Shown here piece by piece: positions 50,357 through 59,273 of a stretch of DNA of 64,000 nt. Source of the DNA: Brevundimonas subvibrioides ATCC 15264 (lineage in GTDB: Bacteria > Pseudomonadota > Alphaproteobacteria > Caulobacterales > Caulobacteraceae). Location of the stretch: NCBI RefSeq assembly GCF_000144605.1, contig NC_014375.1, forward strand, positions 1,240,001 to 1,304,000, given 5' to 3'. The notes under the pieces were generated by a model. That model saw nothing but the letters and a program-made list of their open reading frames with translations, was not told the origin of the DNA and did not search any database. Positions within the stretch are counted from its first letter, which is position 1. Every line of letters begins with the position of its first letter. The translations under genes were made by a program, and so were the position numbers.

Positions 50357-51007
50357 ATGACCATCGCCGCCATCGCCCTTGTCGCCGCCCTGAGCGGCAT
50401 TCCCGTCCTGCACCAGGACGCGCCGCGCACCGAGACGCGCGCGGATGTCCGCATCGTCACCCTGGGTGGACCGGAGGGCCACGGTCCCGGGCGTCTCGAT
50501 GCCGACAGCGACGGCGTGGTCACGCGCGAGGAGTTCTCCGCGCCCATGGCGACGGCCTTCGATCGCCTGGACGCCGACCGCGACGGGCGTCTGACGACCG
50601 AGGAACTGGCGGCGGGTCCCGGTGAAGAGGGCCCTGATGGGCCCGGGGTTCATGTGATGACCATGCGCGGACCGGGTGGCCCGGGTGGTGGTCCCATGGT
50701 TTTCAGGGGTGGACGGGAAGGCGACGACGCCCGGGTCTTCATGTTCCGCCGCGAGGGCGGCCCCGAGGGCGGTCCGCCGCCCGGTCCCGGTGGACCCGGC
50801 GAGCGACGCATCGAGATCCGGCGCTTCGGCGGCCCCGACGGCCACGGGTCGATGGACGCCAACAACGACGGAAAGGTCTCGGAGGACGAGTTCCTCGCCC
50901 CGATGCGGGAGGCCTTCCGTTCGATGGACGAAGATCGTGACGGCGCGCTGGACGACCGCCAAGAGCCGCACGGCCCGCCGCCACCGCCGCCTGCCCCCGC
51001 GAACTGA
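50357..51007 (+). CDS. Secreted EF-hand protein
   Basis: 216 aa with a signal peptide (IAAIALVAALSGIPVLHQ). Four EF-hand loops are visible: LDADSDGVVTREEF, LDADRDGRLTTEEL, MDANNDGKVSEDEF and MDEDRDGALDD, in two pairs joined by a Gly/Pro-rich middle. Predicted periplasmic calcium-binding protein. Divergent from the two-component operon across 126 bp. Confidence 0.87.
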   Translation: MTIAAIALVAALSGIPVLHQDAPRTETRADVRIVTLGGPEGHGPGRLDADSDGVVTREEFSAPMATAFDRLDADRDGRLTTEELAAGPGEEGPDGPGVHVMTMRGPGGPGGGPMVFRGGREGDDARVFMFRREGGPEGGPPPGPGGPGERRIEIRRFGGPDGHGSMDANNDGKVSEDEFLAPMREAFRSMDEDRDGALDDRQEPHGPPPPPPAPAN

Positions 51008-51059
51008 GCGCGGCATCACGACTTGAGAGGCGGGCTTGCCCCGGTCTAGGCTGGCGGGG

Positions 51060-52355
51060 ATGACGCTCCCCGCCCGCCACCCGCGTTCGACAGCCAGAGG
51101 TCTCGCCGTGGCGCTGGCGCTGGCCTTCGGCCTGACGGCCGCTGTCCCGGCATCGGCGCACGTCGCGGTCGATGAGGTGGTCGCAGCTCCGGTGCCGATG
51201 CCGCGCGCACGGGCGCGGATGAACGCCCGGGTGTTCGACACGGTCTGGAATACGGTCCGTCGCCAGTACTACGACCCCGGGCTGCACGGGGTGGACTGGC
51301 ACCAGGCGCGCGGGACCTATCGGCCGATGGCCCTGGCCGCGACGGACGATCGCCTGCTGTACCGCGCGATCGGCCAGATGCTGGATCTGCTGGATGACCA
51401 GCACGCGGGCGCGATCTCTCCCGCCATGGCCCGGCGTCAGGACGTGGCCCGGACGCGACGGGCGGTGATGGGGGTCGTGCTGTCGCGCGAGACCTCGGAT
51501 GTCTGGCGCGTCGATACGGTTCGCGCCGGGTCGCCGGCAGAGGAGGCCGGCATCCAGCCGGGATGGCGGCTGCAAAGCGTGGATGGCCAGTCCTGGGGCG
51601 TCGATTTCGCCGTGGAGGACGGTCGTCCGCTGCGCCTGGACCTCACCGACGAGGCGGGCGCGCTGCACACCGTCACCGTCGTCCCGCGCGAGATGGAGCC
51701 TATTCCGGCCTTCAGCCTGGACGACAGCCGACCGGGCGTGGTCGTGCTGCGGGCCGAGGGTTTCGAACCCGGCCTGGGCCGCTGGCTGGGCGAGCAACTG
51801 GCCCGACTGTCACCCGAGACGGATGTGATCCTCGATCTGCGCGGCAACCCCGGCGGCCTTCTGCTCGAGGCCGACGCGACCCTGTCGTGCTTCCTGCCCG
51901 CGCGGCAGGACTGGGCGACGCGGATTTCACGATCGGGGCGGCCGGTAACGCTGTCGGTCATGCCGGGATGCGGGCCCCTGCAGGCCCCGATCGCCAACGA
52001 TGTGGCCCTGCTGGTGGATGGCAACAGCCGCAGCGCCGCCGAGCTGACGCCTGCCGCCCTGCAGGAGGCCGGGCGGGCCCTGGTGATCGGGGAGCACACG
52101 GCGGGGGCGGTCCTGATCTCACAGGATATGCGGCTTCCGGACGGCGGGCGGCTGACCCTCAGTCGGGCCGACTACATCACATCGGGCGGGGTGCGCCTGG
52201 AGAAGAACGGCGTCGAGCCGGACATCGTGGCGCGGCGCTCCACCGAAGACCTCCGCGCCGGACGCGACCCCGCGCTGGACGCCGCCATCCATGCCCTGGC
52301 CCAGCCGGACGCGGTGCAGCGCGCCCAGGCCGCCGCCCGGCGACCCGACCTGTAG
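51060..52355 (+). CDS. S41-family (C-terminal processing-like) peptidase
   Basis: 431 aa with a signal peptide (GLAVALALAFGLTAAVPASA). PDZ-like region around residues 145-210 (GSPAEEAGIQPGWRLQSVDGQ). S41 catalytic domain with ILDLRGNPGG and the nucleophile in DGNSRSAAELTPAAL, then GEHTAGAVL. A periplasmic protease. It starts 52 bases after the EF-hand gene, so it may be cotranscribed. Confidence 0.9.
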   Translation: MTLPARHPRSTARGLAVALALAFGLTAAVPASAHVAVDEVVAAPVPMPRARARMNARVFDTVWNTVRRQYYDPGLHGVDWHQARGTYRPMALAATDDRLLYRAIGQMLDLLDDQHAGAISPAMARRQDVARTRRAVMGVVLSRETSDVWRVDTVRAGSPAEEAGIQPGWRLQSVDGQSWGVDFAVEDGRPLRLDLTDEAGALHTVTVVPREMEPIPAFSLDDSRPGVVVLRAEGFEPGLGRWLGEQLARLSPETDVILDLRGNPGGLLLEADATLSCFLPARQDWATRISRSGRPVTLSVMPGCGPLQAPIANDVALLVDGNSRSAAELTPAALQEAGRALVIGEHTAGAVLISQDMRLPDGGRLTLSRADYITSGGVRLEKNGVEPDIVARRSTEDLRAGRDPALDAAIHALAQPDAVQRAQAAARRPDL

Positions 52356-52369
52356 TCCAGCGCCTCCGC

Positions 52370-53173
52370 CTATTCCGCGCTGACCCAGTTTTGCGCCGCA
52401 TGTGCTGCGTCTATGGCCTCGATCAGCTTCGGATCGGCGCGGAAGGCCTTCAGGTCGTCCGCGGTCATCGTCGCCGTCTCGGCGCAGGCCTGCGAGACAT
52501 GCGGGAAGTCGGGGGCGACCGAAACGCCGCCATTCTCCGCATCCGCCCAGATCTTGAAGCCCTGATCGGCCAGCATGTCCGGCGCGAACGTCGAGGCGCA
52601 CTGTTCGACCCATTCCGGATCGGAGCCGGCGAGCATCTTCGGCCCGTACCACCCCGCCAGGGCGGCCGAGTGAACATTCACGACATAGCCGTCCGGCAGC
52701 CCTTCCAGCGCGTCGGTCGTCAGGTTGAGCCCCGGGATCGCCCGGGCCCAGTCGATCCGCTGTCCTGTGGCCAGATCATAGGTCAGGGCGGTCTGGCTGT
52801 TCGCCGGATAGGCTCCGCCGCAATACCAGTCCTGTGCGATGGAGAACGTGACGTAGCCCGGGCCGGTCATGGGCTTCAGGACGGCGCGGTTCCACTCGCC
52901 GTCTCCGCCATCGCAGTCGGTCAGATTGCCCGCGTCCAGGGCGTCGACCGTGTCGAGGTCGGCGTTGATGCTGCGGATCTGGATGCTGTCGCCGGCCAGC
53001 CGGGGCAGGGCCTCCGCCATCGGCGACAGGGCCGGCTTCGCCACGAAGGTGACCGCGTCAGTGGTCTGGGTCGGCGGGGCGCCGGCGCGGGCCGCATCGC
53101 CCGAACCGCAGGCGGCGAGCAGGAGGCCGGCGAGGGCGGTGAGGCCGAGCGCAGTGGTCGTTCTGACGGTCAT
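52370..53173 (-). CDS. Putative lipoprotein (267 aa)
   Basis: Signal peptide ends LAGLLLAACGS, a lipobox. The mature part holds IQIRSINADLDTVDAL, a Cys pair (NLTDCDGG, DWYCGG) and DLATGQRIDWARAI, a pattern resembling DUF3298/RsiV-like outer domains, though weakly. Probably anchored in the periplasm; function unknown. Convergent with the S41 peptidase. Confidence 0.75.
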   Translation of the reverse strand: MTVRTTTALGLTALAGLLLAACGSGDAARAGAPPTQTTDAVTFVAKPALSPMAEALPRLAGDSIQIRSINADLDTVDALDAGNLTDCDGGDGEWNRAVLKPMTGPGYVTFSIAQDWYCGGAYPANSQTALTYDLATGQRIDWARAIPGLNLTTDALEGLPDGYVVNVHSAALAGWYGPKMLAGSDPEWVEQCASTFAPDMLADQGFKIWADAENGGVSVAPDFPHVSQACAETATMTADDLKAFRADPKLIEAIDAAHAAQNWVSAE

Positions 53174-53245
53174 GGGGTCCCCCGGTACAGGGGTCGACCC
53201 TGGTCCCTGTGGCCGATCATCGCCAGTCTTCGAACCTGACGATCG

Positions 53246-53632
53246 TCAGCCGGCGGGCTGGATCAGGTCCCAGGCGTTGCCGTACAGGTCCTCGAACACC
53301 GCGACGGTGCCATAGGGTTCGTGGCGCGGCGCTTCGCGGAAGTGAACCCCGGCCGCCCGCCAGGCCGCATGGTCGCGGGCGAAGTCGTCGGTCTCGAGAA
53401 ACAGCCAGACGCGGTCTCCGGCCTGCGCGCCGACGGCCGCGATCTGGGCGGGCGTCGTGGCCCGCGCCAGGATCAGGGAGGTGTCGCCACCGCGCGGCGT
53501 GACCCGCACCCAGCGCTTGCCGCCGCCCATGTCGGTGTCTTCGTCGAGGCCGAAATCCAGCTTGCCGACGAAGAAGGCGATGGCCTCGTCATAGTCGCGG
53601 ACCAGCAGGCTGACCGAGCCGAGACGGCTCAT
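53246..53632 (-). CDS. Glyoxalase/bleomycin-resistance-like (VOC) protein
   Basis: 128 aa. VSLLVRDYDEAIAFFVGKLDFGL is the standard VOC opening. The metal-binding pattern is incomplete compared with lactoylglutathione lyase (Glu in VAVFEDLYGNAWDL is present, the first His is absent). ATG chosen at MSRLGSV, overlapping the haemoglobin stop by four bases (ATGA). Confidence 0.87.
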   Translation of the reverse strand: MSRLGSVSLLVRDYDEAIAFFVGKLDFGLDEDTDMGGGKRWVRVTPRGGDTSLILARATTPAQIAAVGAQAGDRVWLFLETDDFARDHAAWRAAGVHFREAPRHEPYGTVAVFEDLYGNAWDLIQPAG

Positions 53633-54105
53633 CCTTCCGCCCCCGCGATATAGGGGCCGCCCGGCGCGCCCCACGTCCATTTCGGCATGGGCGAGGACGA
53701 CGGCAGCGGCACGCCGGGCTGGGAGTTGATCACCGCCAGCCGCGATCCCCATTCCAGATAGCCCACGAAGGCCGAGCGGAACTCGGGATCGTCGGCCAGA
53801 TGGACGTCGTCGGCAGTCGTCAGCAGCAGGTCGAACCAGCGGCGTCGCTGCGCCTCGTTCAGGTGCCGGTTCAGATGGTGCCCGATCATCCGGACGTGGC
53901 CGTCGCCCGAGGGGTCATAGAGCGCAGGTCCCCCCAGCACCTCGCCGATGAAGTCCGCGACGTGGTCCGGATGGTCGGCATCCATGTGCGCGAAGACGGG
54001 CGACAGGACCTCGTCCAGCGCGACCCGGCGATAGAATTCGGTCGTCAGCGTCACGAGGGCGTCGCGGCCCCCCAGCCAGTCGTAGAGGCTGGGGGTGCCC
54101 GCCAT
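53629..54105 (-). CDS. Truncated haemoglobin, group II
   Basis: 158 aa. YDWLGGRDALVTLTTEFYRRV, then MIGHHLNRHLNEAQRRRWFDLL with the proximal His of the F helix and W-x-x-x-L typical of group II. Residues after position 120 form an unusual Pro-rich tail (PLPSSSPMPKWTWGAPGGPYI). Binds oxygen or NO. It lies three bases after the transketolase stop, read away from it. Confidence 0.85.
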   Translation of the reverse strand: MAGTPSLYDWLGGRDALVTLTTEFYRRVALDEVLSPVFAHMDADHPDHVADFIGEVLGGPALYDPSGDGHVRMIGHHLNRHLNEAQRRRWFDLLLTTADDVHLADDPEFRSAFVGYLEWGSRLAVINSQPGVPLPSSSPMPKWTWGAPGGPYIAGAEG

Positions 54106-54108
54106 CGC

Positions 54109-56103
54109 CTAGAGCCGTGCCTTGACGGCGGCGACGACGGCGTCCGCCGTGATGCCGAATTCGCGGTAGAGTGTCTCCGCGGGGGCCGAGGCCCCGAAGC
54201 CGGTCATGCCGACGAAGGCACCGTCCTCGCCGATGAACCGCTCCCAGCCCTGCTGGATGGCCGCCTCGACGGCGACACGCACCGTACCCCGCCCGATGAC
54301 CGAGGCCTGGTAGGCGGCGTCCTGCTGCTCGAACAGTTCGAAGCAGGGGACCGAAACGACACGAGTCGGCGTGCCTTCGCCCTCCAGCGTCGCCGCCGCC
54401 TTCAGGGCCAGGGGAACCTCGGTGCCGGTGGCGAACAGGGTAACCCGGGCCTCTCCGGATGCCGTCTTGAGTTCGTAGGCACCCCGGGCGGACAGGTTGT
54501 CGTCCGAGGCGGTCGTGCGCACGGCGGCCGTCTTCTGGCGCGACAGGGCCATGGCCGAGGGCGTGGTCTTGTGCTGCAGGGCCAGCTGCCAGCACTCGAA
54601 CGCCTCGACCGTGTCGGCGGGGCGGAAGACCAGCAGGTTGGGGATCGCGCGCAGGGCCGCCAGATGCTCGACCGGCTGGTGCGTCGGGCCGTCCTCGCCC
54701 AGGCCGATCGAGTCGTGGGTCAGAACGTGGATGACCCGCACGCCCATCAGGGCCGCCATCCGGATCGCCGGGCGGCTGTAGTCCGAGAACACCATGAAGG
54801 TGCCGCCGTAGGGAATGATCCCGCCGTGCAGGGCCATGCCGGTCATGGCCGCGGCCATGCCGAACTCGCGGATGCCCCAGTTCACATAGCGCCCCTCATA
54901 GCCGGGCGCGTCGAAGATCGGCGTGCCCTTGACGAAGGTGTTGTTGGATCCGGTCAGGTCGGCCGAGCCGCCGATCATCTCCGGTACCGCGCCGAACAGG
55001 GTCTCCAGAGCCGCGCCGGACGACTGCCGCGTCGCCTGGGCGGGCTGGTCCACGACCAGCTGGGCGATGCCGGCGTTCAGGGCGTCGAAGGCCCGCTCCG
55101 GCAGGTCGCCCGCCATCGCGCGGGTGAACTCCAGGGCCTGGGACGAGGCAGCGAGGCGCGCCTCCCAGGCCTTGCGATCCTTGCCGCCGCGTTTGCCGAC
55201 CTTGCGCCAAGCCTTCTCGACGGGCTCGGGGATGACGAAGGGTTCGTGGTCCCAGGCCAGGCCCAGACGGGTGGCGGCGATCTCGGCCGCGCCCAGTGCC
55301 GCGCCGTGGGTCTTGTGGCTGCCTTCCATCGTCGCCGCGCCGCGACCGATCTTCGTCCGGCAGGCGATCAGGGTCGGCTTGTCCTGCTTCGTCGCCCATT
55401 GCAGCGCCGACTTGATGGCCTTGGTGTCGTGACCGTCGATCGCCTTGACGGCCCAGCCGGCGGCCTTGAAGCGCGCCTTCTGATCGGTGGCGTCCGACAG
55501 GGCCACGGCCCCGTCGATGGTGATGGCGTTGTCGTCCCAAAGGACGGTCAGCTTGTTCAGCCCGTAGCGACCGGCCAGGGCGATCGCTTCCTGCGAGACC
55601 CCTTCCATCAGGCAGCCGTCGCCGGCGATGACCCAGGTCCGGTGATCGACCAGATCGTCACCGTATTTCGCCGCCAGATGCCGTTCGGCCATGGCGAAGC
55701 CGACCGAGTTGGCCAGGCCCTGACCCAGGGGGCCGGTGGTCGTCTCCACGCCCGGCATATGGCCGTACTCGGGGTGGCCGGCGGTCTTGGATCCCCACTG
55801 GCGGAAGTTCGACAGCTGCTCGGCGGTCGCGGCCTTGTAGCCGGTCAGGTGCAGCAGGGCGTAGATCAGCATCGAGCCGTGGCCCGCCGAAAGGATGAAC
55901 CGGTCCCGGTCGGCCCAGTCCGGGCGGCTCGCATCGAACTTCAGGAACTTCGAGAACAGGACCGTCGCCACATCGGCCATCCCCATGGGCATGCCGGGGT
56001 GGCCGCTGTTGGCTTTCTCCACGCCGTCCATCGCCAGAACGCGGATGGCGTCGGCCATCTGTTTCACGGTAGCCTTGTCGGGGGCGGTCTTGGCTTCGGC
56101 CAC
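54109..56103 (-). CDS. tkt: Transketolase
   Basis: 664 aa, TPP enzyme of the pentose phosphate pathway. ANSGHPGMPMGMADV opens the PP domain, GDGCLMEGVSQEA holds the TPP/Mg motif, HGGIIPYGGTFMVFSDY the Pyr domain, and TGTEVPLALKAAATL the C-terminal domain. Upstream the zapA operon runs the opposite way. Confidence 0.96.
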   Translation of the reverse strand: MAEAKTAPDKATVKQMADAIRVLAMDGVEKANSGHPGMPMGMADVATVLFSKFLKFDASRPDWADRDRFILSAGHGSMLIYALLHLTGYKAATAEQLSNFRQWGSKTAGHPEYGHMPGVETTTGPLGQGLANSVGFAMAERHLAAKYGDDLVDHRTWVIAGDGCLMEGVSQEAIALAGRYGLNKLTVLWDDNAITIDGAVALSDATDQKARFKAAGWAVKAIDGHDTKAIKSALQWATKQDKPTLIACRTKIGRGAATMEGSHKTHGAALGAAEIAATRLGLAWDHEPFVIPEPVEKAWRKVGKRGGKDRKAWEARLAASSQALEFTRAMAGDLPERAFDALNAGIAQLVVDQPAQATRQSSGAALETLFGAVPEMIGGSADLTGSNNTFVKGTPIFDAPGYEGRYVNWGIREFGMAAAMTGMALHGGIIPYGGTFMVFSDYSRPAIRMAALMGVRVIHVLTHDSIGLGEDGPTHQPVEHLAALRAIPNLLVFRPADTVEAFECWQLALQHKTTPSAMALSRQKTAAVRTTASDDNLSARGAYELKTASGEARVTLFATGTEVPLALKAAATLEGEGTPTRVVSVPCFELFEQQDAAYQASVIGRGTVRVAVEAAIQQGWERFIGEDGAFVGMTGFGASAPAETLYREFGITADAVVAAVKARL

Positions 56104-56196
56104 GGGAAATCTTTCGTCTGGGGGCGGAAAAGGCGGGCGCTGCGCTTTACCGCGCGGCGTGGGCGGGTTCTATACGAAAACTGGAGGAAGCGACCG

Positions 56197-56451
56197 ATGG
56201 CCGACGCCACCACCGCCGCGCGCGACCGGATCGATCAGGCCCTGGCCCTGCTCGAACGCCGGATCAACGACCTGAAGGGCGCGCCCGTCGCGCCGGAAGA
56301 CGATCTGTTCGCCCTGCCGCCGTCGCCCGCTGGACTGGCCGCCGACAAGGCCCGCATCGCGGAACTGGAGGCGGCCGGGCAGGAGGCGTCGCGCGCTCTG
56401 GCGCAGGCCGCCGAAGCGGTTCGGGCCGTTCTTTCCGAGAGCGCCGACTGA
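56197..56451 (+). CDS. Small coiled-coil protein upstream of zapA
   Basis: 84 aa. RDRIDQALALLERRINDLKG and ADKARIAELEAAGQEASRALAQAAEAVRAVL form heptads with a Pro-rich break, as in DUF4164-like proteins encoded next to zapA. The stop overlaps the zapA start (TGATG). Likely a cell-division accessory (inferred). GGAGG lies nine bases before the ATG. Confidence 0.8.
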   Translation: MADATTAARDRIDQALALLERRINDLKGAPVAPEDDLFALPPSPAGLAADKARIAELEAAGQEASRALAQAAEAVRAVLSESAD

Positions 56452-56771
56452 TGGCCACGGTCACGGTCGAGATCAACGGACGCCCCTATGCGGTGGGCTG
56501 TGCCGACGGTCAGGAAGACCGTGTTCGCGTCCTCGCCAGACAGTTCGACAACAATGTCCGGCAGGTCGCGGCCGACGTCGGTCATGTCGGCGACCTGCGT
56601 CTTTTCCTGATGGCGGCGCTGGTCCTGGCCGACGAACTGCACGAGGCCCGGCTGGGCACGGCTGGAGAGGTCGCGCTGCCGACCCCGGCCGCGGCGGCCT
56701 CTGAGACCGGCGTGGCCGAGGCGCTGAACGCGGTCGCGGCCCGGATCGAGAAGATCGCGCAGGCGATCTAG
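56451..56771 (+). CDS. zapA: Cell-division protein ZapA
   Basis: 106 aa. VTVEINGRPYAVGCADGQEDRVRVLARQFDNNVRQV is the ZapA N-domain. The helix with DLRLFLMAALVLADELHEA and the C-terminal coiled coil follow. Stabilises the FtsZ ring. It is followed by the 6S RNA gene and the cyclo-ligase, the order common in proteobacteria. Confidence 0.92.
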   Translation: MATVTVEINGRPYAVGCADGQEDRVRVLARQFDNNVRQVAADVGHVGDLRLFLMAALVLADELHEARLGTAGEVALPTPAAAASETGVAEALNAVAARIEKIAQAI

Positions 56772-56875
56772 AGGCCGGATGCGCAAGGCGCGATGGGCCG
56801 CCATTGCCGAAGCGCGATGGGACGCCTATCTTGCTGAGCGGCGGGTCATGCTGTGGCTCACGTCGAAGGCAACAT

Positions 56876-57010
56876 ATCCTCGCGGCCTTAATTCACTCGA
56901 AGGGATCTGTCCCTGTCTGACCTCGTGGGGTCGGGTACACGGAGCCCACCTGGCTACCCAGGCTCGAGAGGATTTAAACCGTCCTTCACGGCTCTTACGG
57001 CGCCGCCAAC
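56876..57010 (+). ncRNA. ssrS: 6S RNA (approximate ends)
   Basis: Located between zapA and the cyclo-ligase, the standard place. The region contains CGAAGGGATCTGTCCCTG, GGGTCGGGTACACGGAGCCC and GAGAGGATTTAAACC, which pair as two arms around the open-complex-like bubble that binds RNA polymerase holoenzyme. Ends are estimated from the pairing of flanks and may be off by 10-20 bases. Confidence 0.65.
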
Positions 57011-57132
57011 CTCTTCCCTCATCAGAGCTCCAGACGCGGTCGCTGACTGATCGAGCGCGTGGAGTGCGCCGCCGGTTTTGCTTGAGCGCGCGAGACTGCG
57101 GGCCTAGTCTGCGATGCAGATAGGAGCAGGCC

Positions 57133-57354
57133 ATGAAGCGCGGCTGGTTCGGTCCGAAGCGGTGGGGTTGGGGCGCATCGCCTGCAACTGCGGAGGGCTG
57201 GGCCGTCATCGGCGTGTTCGTTCTGGCCATGGGCGTGACGGGCTATCTGGTGGATGATCCAGTCTGGCGCTGGGCCCTCATGCTGGTCGAGATCGCGCTC
57301 CTGCTGGTCGTGATCGCCCGGACCTACGACAAGAACGCCCGGACAGGCGTCTGA
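57133..57354 (+). CDS. Small inner-membrane protein (73 aa)
   Basis: Two hydrophobic helices (WAVIGVFVLAMGVTGYLV and WALMLVEIALLLVVIAR) with a basic, Trp-rich N-terminus (KRGWFGPKRWGWG). No family recognised. GGAGCAGGCC upstream gives a ribosome site. The stop TGA overlaps a possible CTG start of the next gene. Confidence 0.75.
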   Translation: MKRGWFGPKRWGWGASPATAEGWAVIGVFVLAMGVTGYLVDDPVWRWALMLVEIALLLVVIARTYDKNARTGV

Positions 57355-57908
57355 CCCTCCCTGACAAACCCACTCTGCGCGCAGAAGCGCGCAACGCCCG
57401 CCGTCGTCTCGCCGGGTGCGAACCGCTGGCCGCCGAGCGTGCCGCAGTCTTTGCCGCCGAGCTGCCGCCCGCCACTGTCGTCGCCGTATACCGCGCCATG
57501 GGATCGGAGATGGATCCCGAACCGCTCGTTCAGGCCCTCTGGTCTGCCGGCGTCAAAACCTGTCTGCCGGTGGTGCTGGAGCGCGACGCCCCGATGATTT
57601 TTCGCTGCTGGTCGCCGGGCGAGCCTCTGGAAGAGGATGCCGCCGGGTGCCCTGCCCCCCTGCCTCTGGCGGAGGTCGTCGATCCCGACCTGATCCTCAC
57701 GCCCTTGCTGGCCTTCGACGATTACGGCGGCCGGCTGGGACAGGGCGGGGGTTTCTACGATCGCACCTTTGCGGCCCGCCCTGGCGTCATCCGGATCGGC
57801 TTTGGCTATTCCGGTCAGCGGGTGGAGCGGCTGCCCATGGAGTCGCACGACGTGCGCCTGCATGGCGTTCTGACCGAGGTCGGCTATACCGCCGCCCGAA
57901 AGGTCTAA
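57351..57908 (+). CDS. 5-formyltetrahydrofolate cyclo-ligase, possible CTG start
   Basis: 185 aa if started at CTG 57351 (LTLPDKPTLRAEARNARRR). VVAVYRAMGSEMDPEPL and GGRLGQGGGFYDRTF (ATP-binding) followed by GFGYSGQRVERLPMESHD fit the family, and family length is about 180-190 aa. In this frame no ATG, GTG or TTG exists between 57270 and 57498. The ATG at 57498 would remove about 50 conserved residues. The CTG overlaps the upstream TGA and has AGG six bases before it. Confidence 0.85.
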   Translation: MTLPDKPTLRAEARNARRRLAGCEPLAAERAAVFAAELPPATVVAVYRAMGSEMDPEPLVQALWSAGVKTCLPVVLERDAPMIFRCWSPGEPLEEDAAGCPAPLPLAEVVDPDLILTPLLAFDDYGGRLGQGGGFYDRTFAARPGVIRIGFGYSGQRVERLPMESHDVRLHGVLTEVGYTAARKV

Positions 57909-57914
57909 CTCCCC

Positions 57915-58739
57915 ATGCGTCTTGCCTTCTTCGGCGATGTGATCGGCAAGTCCGGTCGCGACGGCCTGTCCGACCATTTGCCCGGCCTCAAGCGGGTGTT
58001 GAAACTCGACTTCGTCGTGGTCAATGCCGAGAACGCCGCCGGCGGCTTCGGCATCACCGAGAACACGGCCAAGGAGCTGTTCATGGCCGGGGCCGACTGC
58101 CTGACGCTGGGCAACCACTCCTGGGACCAGCGCGAGGCCCTGACCTATATCGTGCGCGAACCCCGCCTGATCCGCCCGGCCAACTATCCCCGGCTGATGG
58201 ACGCGCCGGGGGCGGGGGCCAATCTGTTCGAGACCCCGTCGGGCAAGACCGTGTTGGTCATGAACGTGCTGGGCCGCATCCATATGGACGCTGTCGACGA
58301 TCCGTTCGGGGCGGTCGACCGCGAGCTGAACGCCGCCCCCTTGGGTCACGTCGCCGACGCCGTGATCGTCGACATGCACTGCGAGGCCACCTCCGAGAAG
58401 ATGGCCATGGGCCATTTCTGCGACGGCCGCGCGTCGCTGGTGGTCGGCACCCACACCCACGTCCCGACCGCCGACGCCCAGATCCTTCCTGGCGGCACGG
58501 CCTATCAGACCGACGCGGGCGGCTGCTGCGACTATGACTCGGTGATCGGCAACGAGAAGGAAGAGCCGCTGCGCCGGTTCACCACCCGCATCTCGCAGGG
58601 GCGCTACACGCCGGCCCACGGCCCCGCCACGATCTGCGGCGTCTATGTCGAGACCGACGACAAGACCGGTCTGGCGGTGCGCATCGAGCCCATCCGGGTC
58701 GGCGGACGGCTGAAACAGGCGATCCCGGAAGCGGCCTGA
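57915..58739 (+). CDS. YmdB-family metallophosphoesterase
   Basis: 274 aa. FFGDVIGKSGRDGL, VVVNAENAAGGFGIT, LGNHSWDQREAL and VDMHCEATSEKMAMGHFCDGRASLVVGTHTHVPTAD carry the metal-ligand Asp/Asn/His set of the TIGR00282/YmdB family. It hydrolyses cyclic nucleotides (cAMP) in studied members. It starts six bases after the cyclo-ligase stop, a likely operon. Confidence 0.92.
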   Translation: MRLAFFGDVIGKSGRDGLSDHLPGLKRVLKLDFVVVNAENAAGGFGITENTAKELFMAGADCLTLGNHSWDQREALTYIVREPRLIRPANYPRLMDAPGAGANLFETPSGKTVLVMNVLGRIHMDAVDDPFGAVDRELNAAPLGHVADAVIVDMHCEATSEKMAMGHFCDGRASLVVGTHTHVPTADAQILPGGTAYQTDAGGCCDYDSVIGNEKEEPLRRFTTRISQGRYTPAHGPATICGVYVETDDKTGLAVRIEPIRVGGRLKQAIPEAA

Positions 58740-58742
58740 CGC

Positions 58743-59192
58743 TCAGTCGGCGGTGGCCGGCCGCCAGTCGCGCATCTCGGCGATCTCGGCGGTCTGGGCG
58801 GCGACGACGCCCTGGGCCATGCGATGGACCTCCGGGTCGCGGCTCTCGCGCAGGGCGACCTCGGCCATGGCGATGGCACCCTGGTGATGGGCGATCATCT
58901 TGGCGACATAGGCCTCGTCGACCGTCGCGCCGGACGCCGCGCCCATCAGTCGATGCATCTCCGCCTCCGAGGCCGCGAAGGCCTCATCGCCCGCGCCCGG
59001 GGTCGCGCCCGGCGTCGCGGAGCCGTGCGCCGAATGGTCCTTCGGCCCCGACACCTCTCCTTCCACGACCGTCGCGGACTGGTTCTTGGACGACGTTTCC
59101 AGCAGGGCCTGCTGCACCGGATCCCCCCCGCCGTCGCAGGCGGCGAGCAGAAGGGGCAGGGCGGCGAGGACGACGAGGCGGCGCAGGGTCAT
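58743..59192 (-). CDS. DUF305 lipoprotein
   Basis: 149 aa. Lipobox in LPLLLAACDG. An Asp/His/Ser/Thr-rich linker (about 45-75) is followed by DEAYVAKMIAHHQGAIAMAEVAL, the DUF305 motif. Unlike the island DUF305 protein at 17015 it lacks partner propeller genes. Periplasmic; metal linkage is a guess from the family. Confidence 0.88.
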   Translation of the reverse strand: MTLRRLVVLAALPLLLAACDGGGDPVQQALLETSSKNQSATVVEGEVSGPKDHSAHGSATPGATPGAGDEAFAASEAEMHRLMGAASGATVDEAYVAKMIAHHQGAIAMAEVALRESRDPEVHRMAQGVVAAQTAEIAEMRDWRPATAD

Positions 59193-59273
59193 GGGCAGGG
59201 TCCGAAGGGAAGGCGAGGCACTTCCTTTGCCGCAAAGCCCGTCGCCGGTCTGCCCCTGATGATGCCGCAGCGG

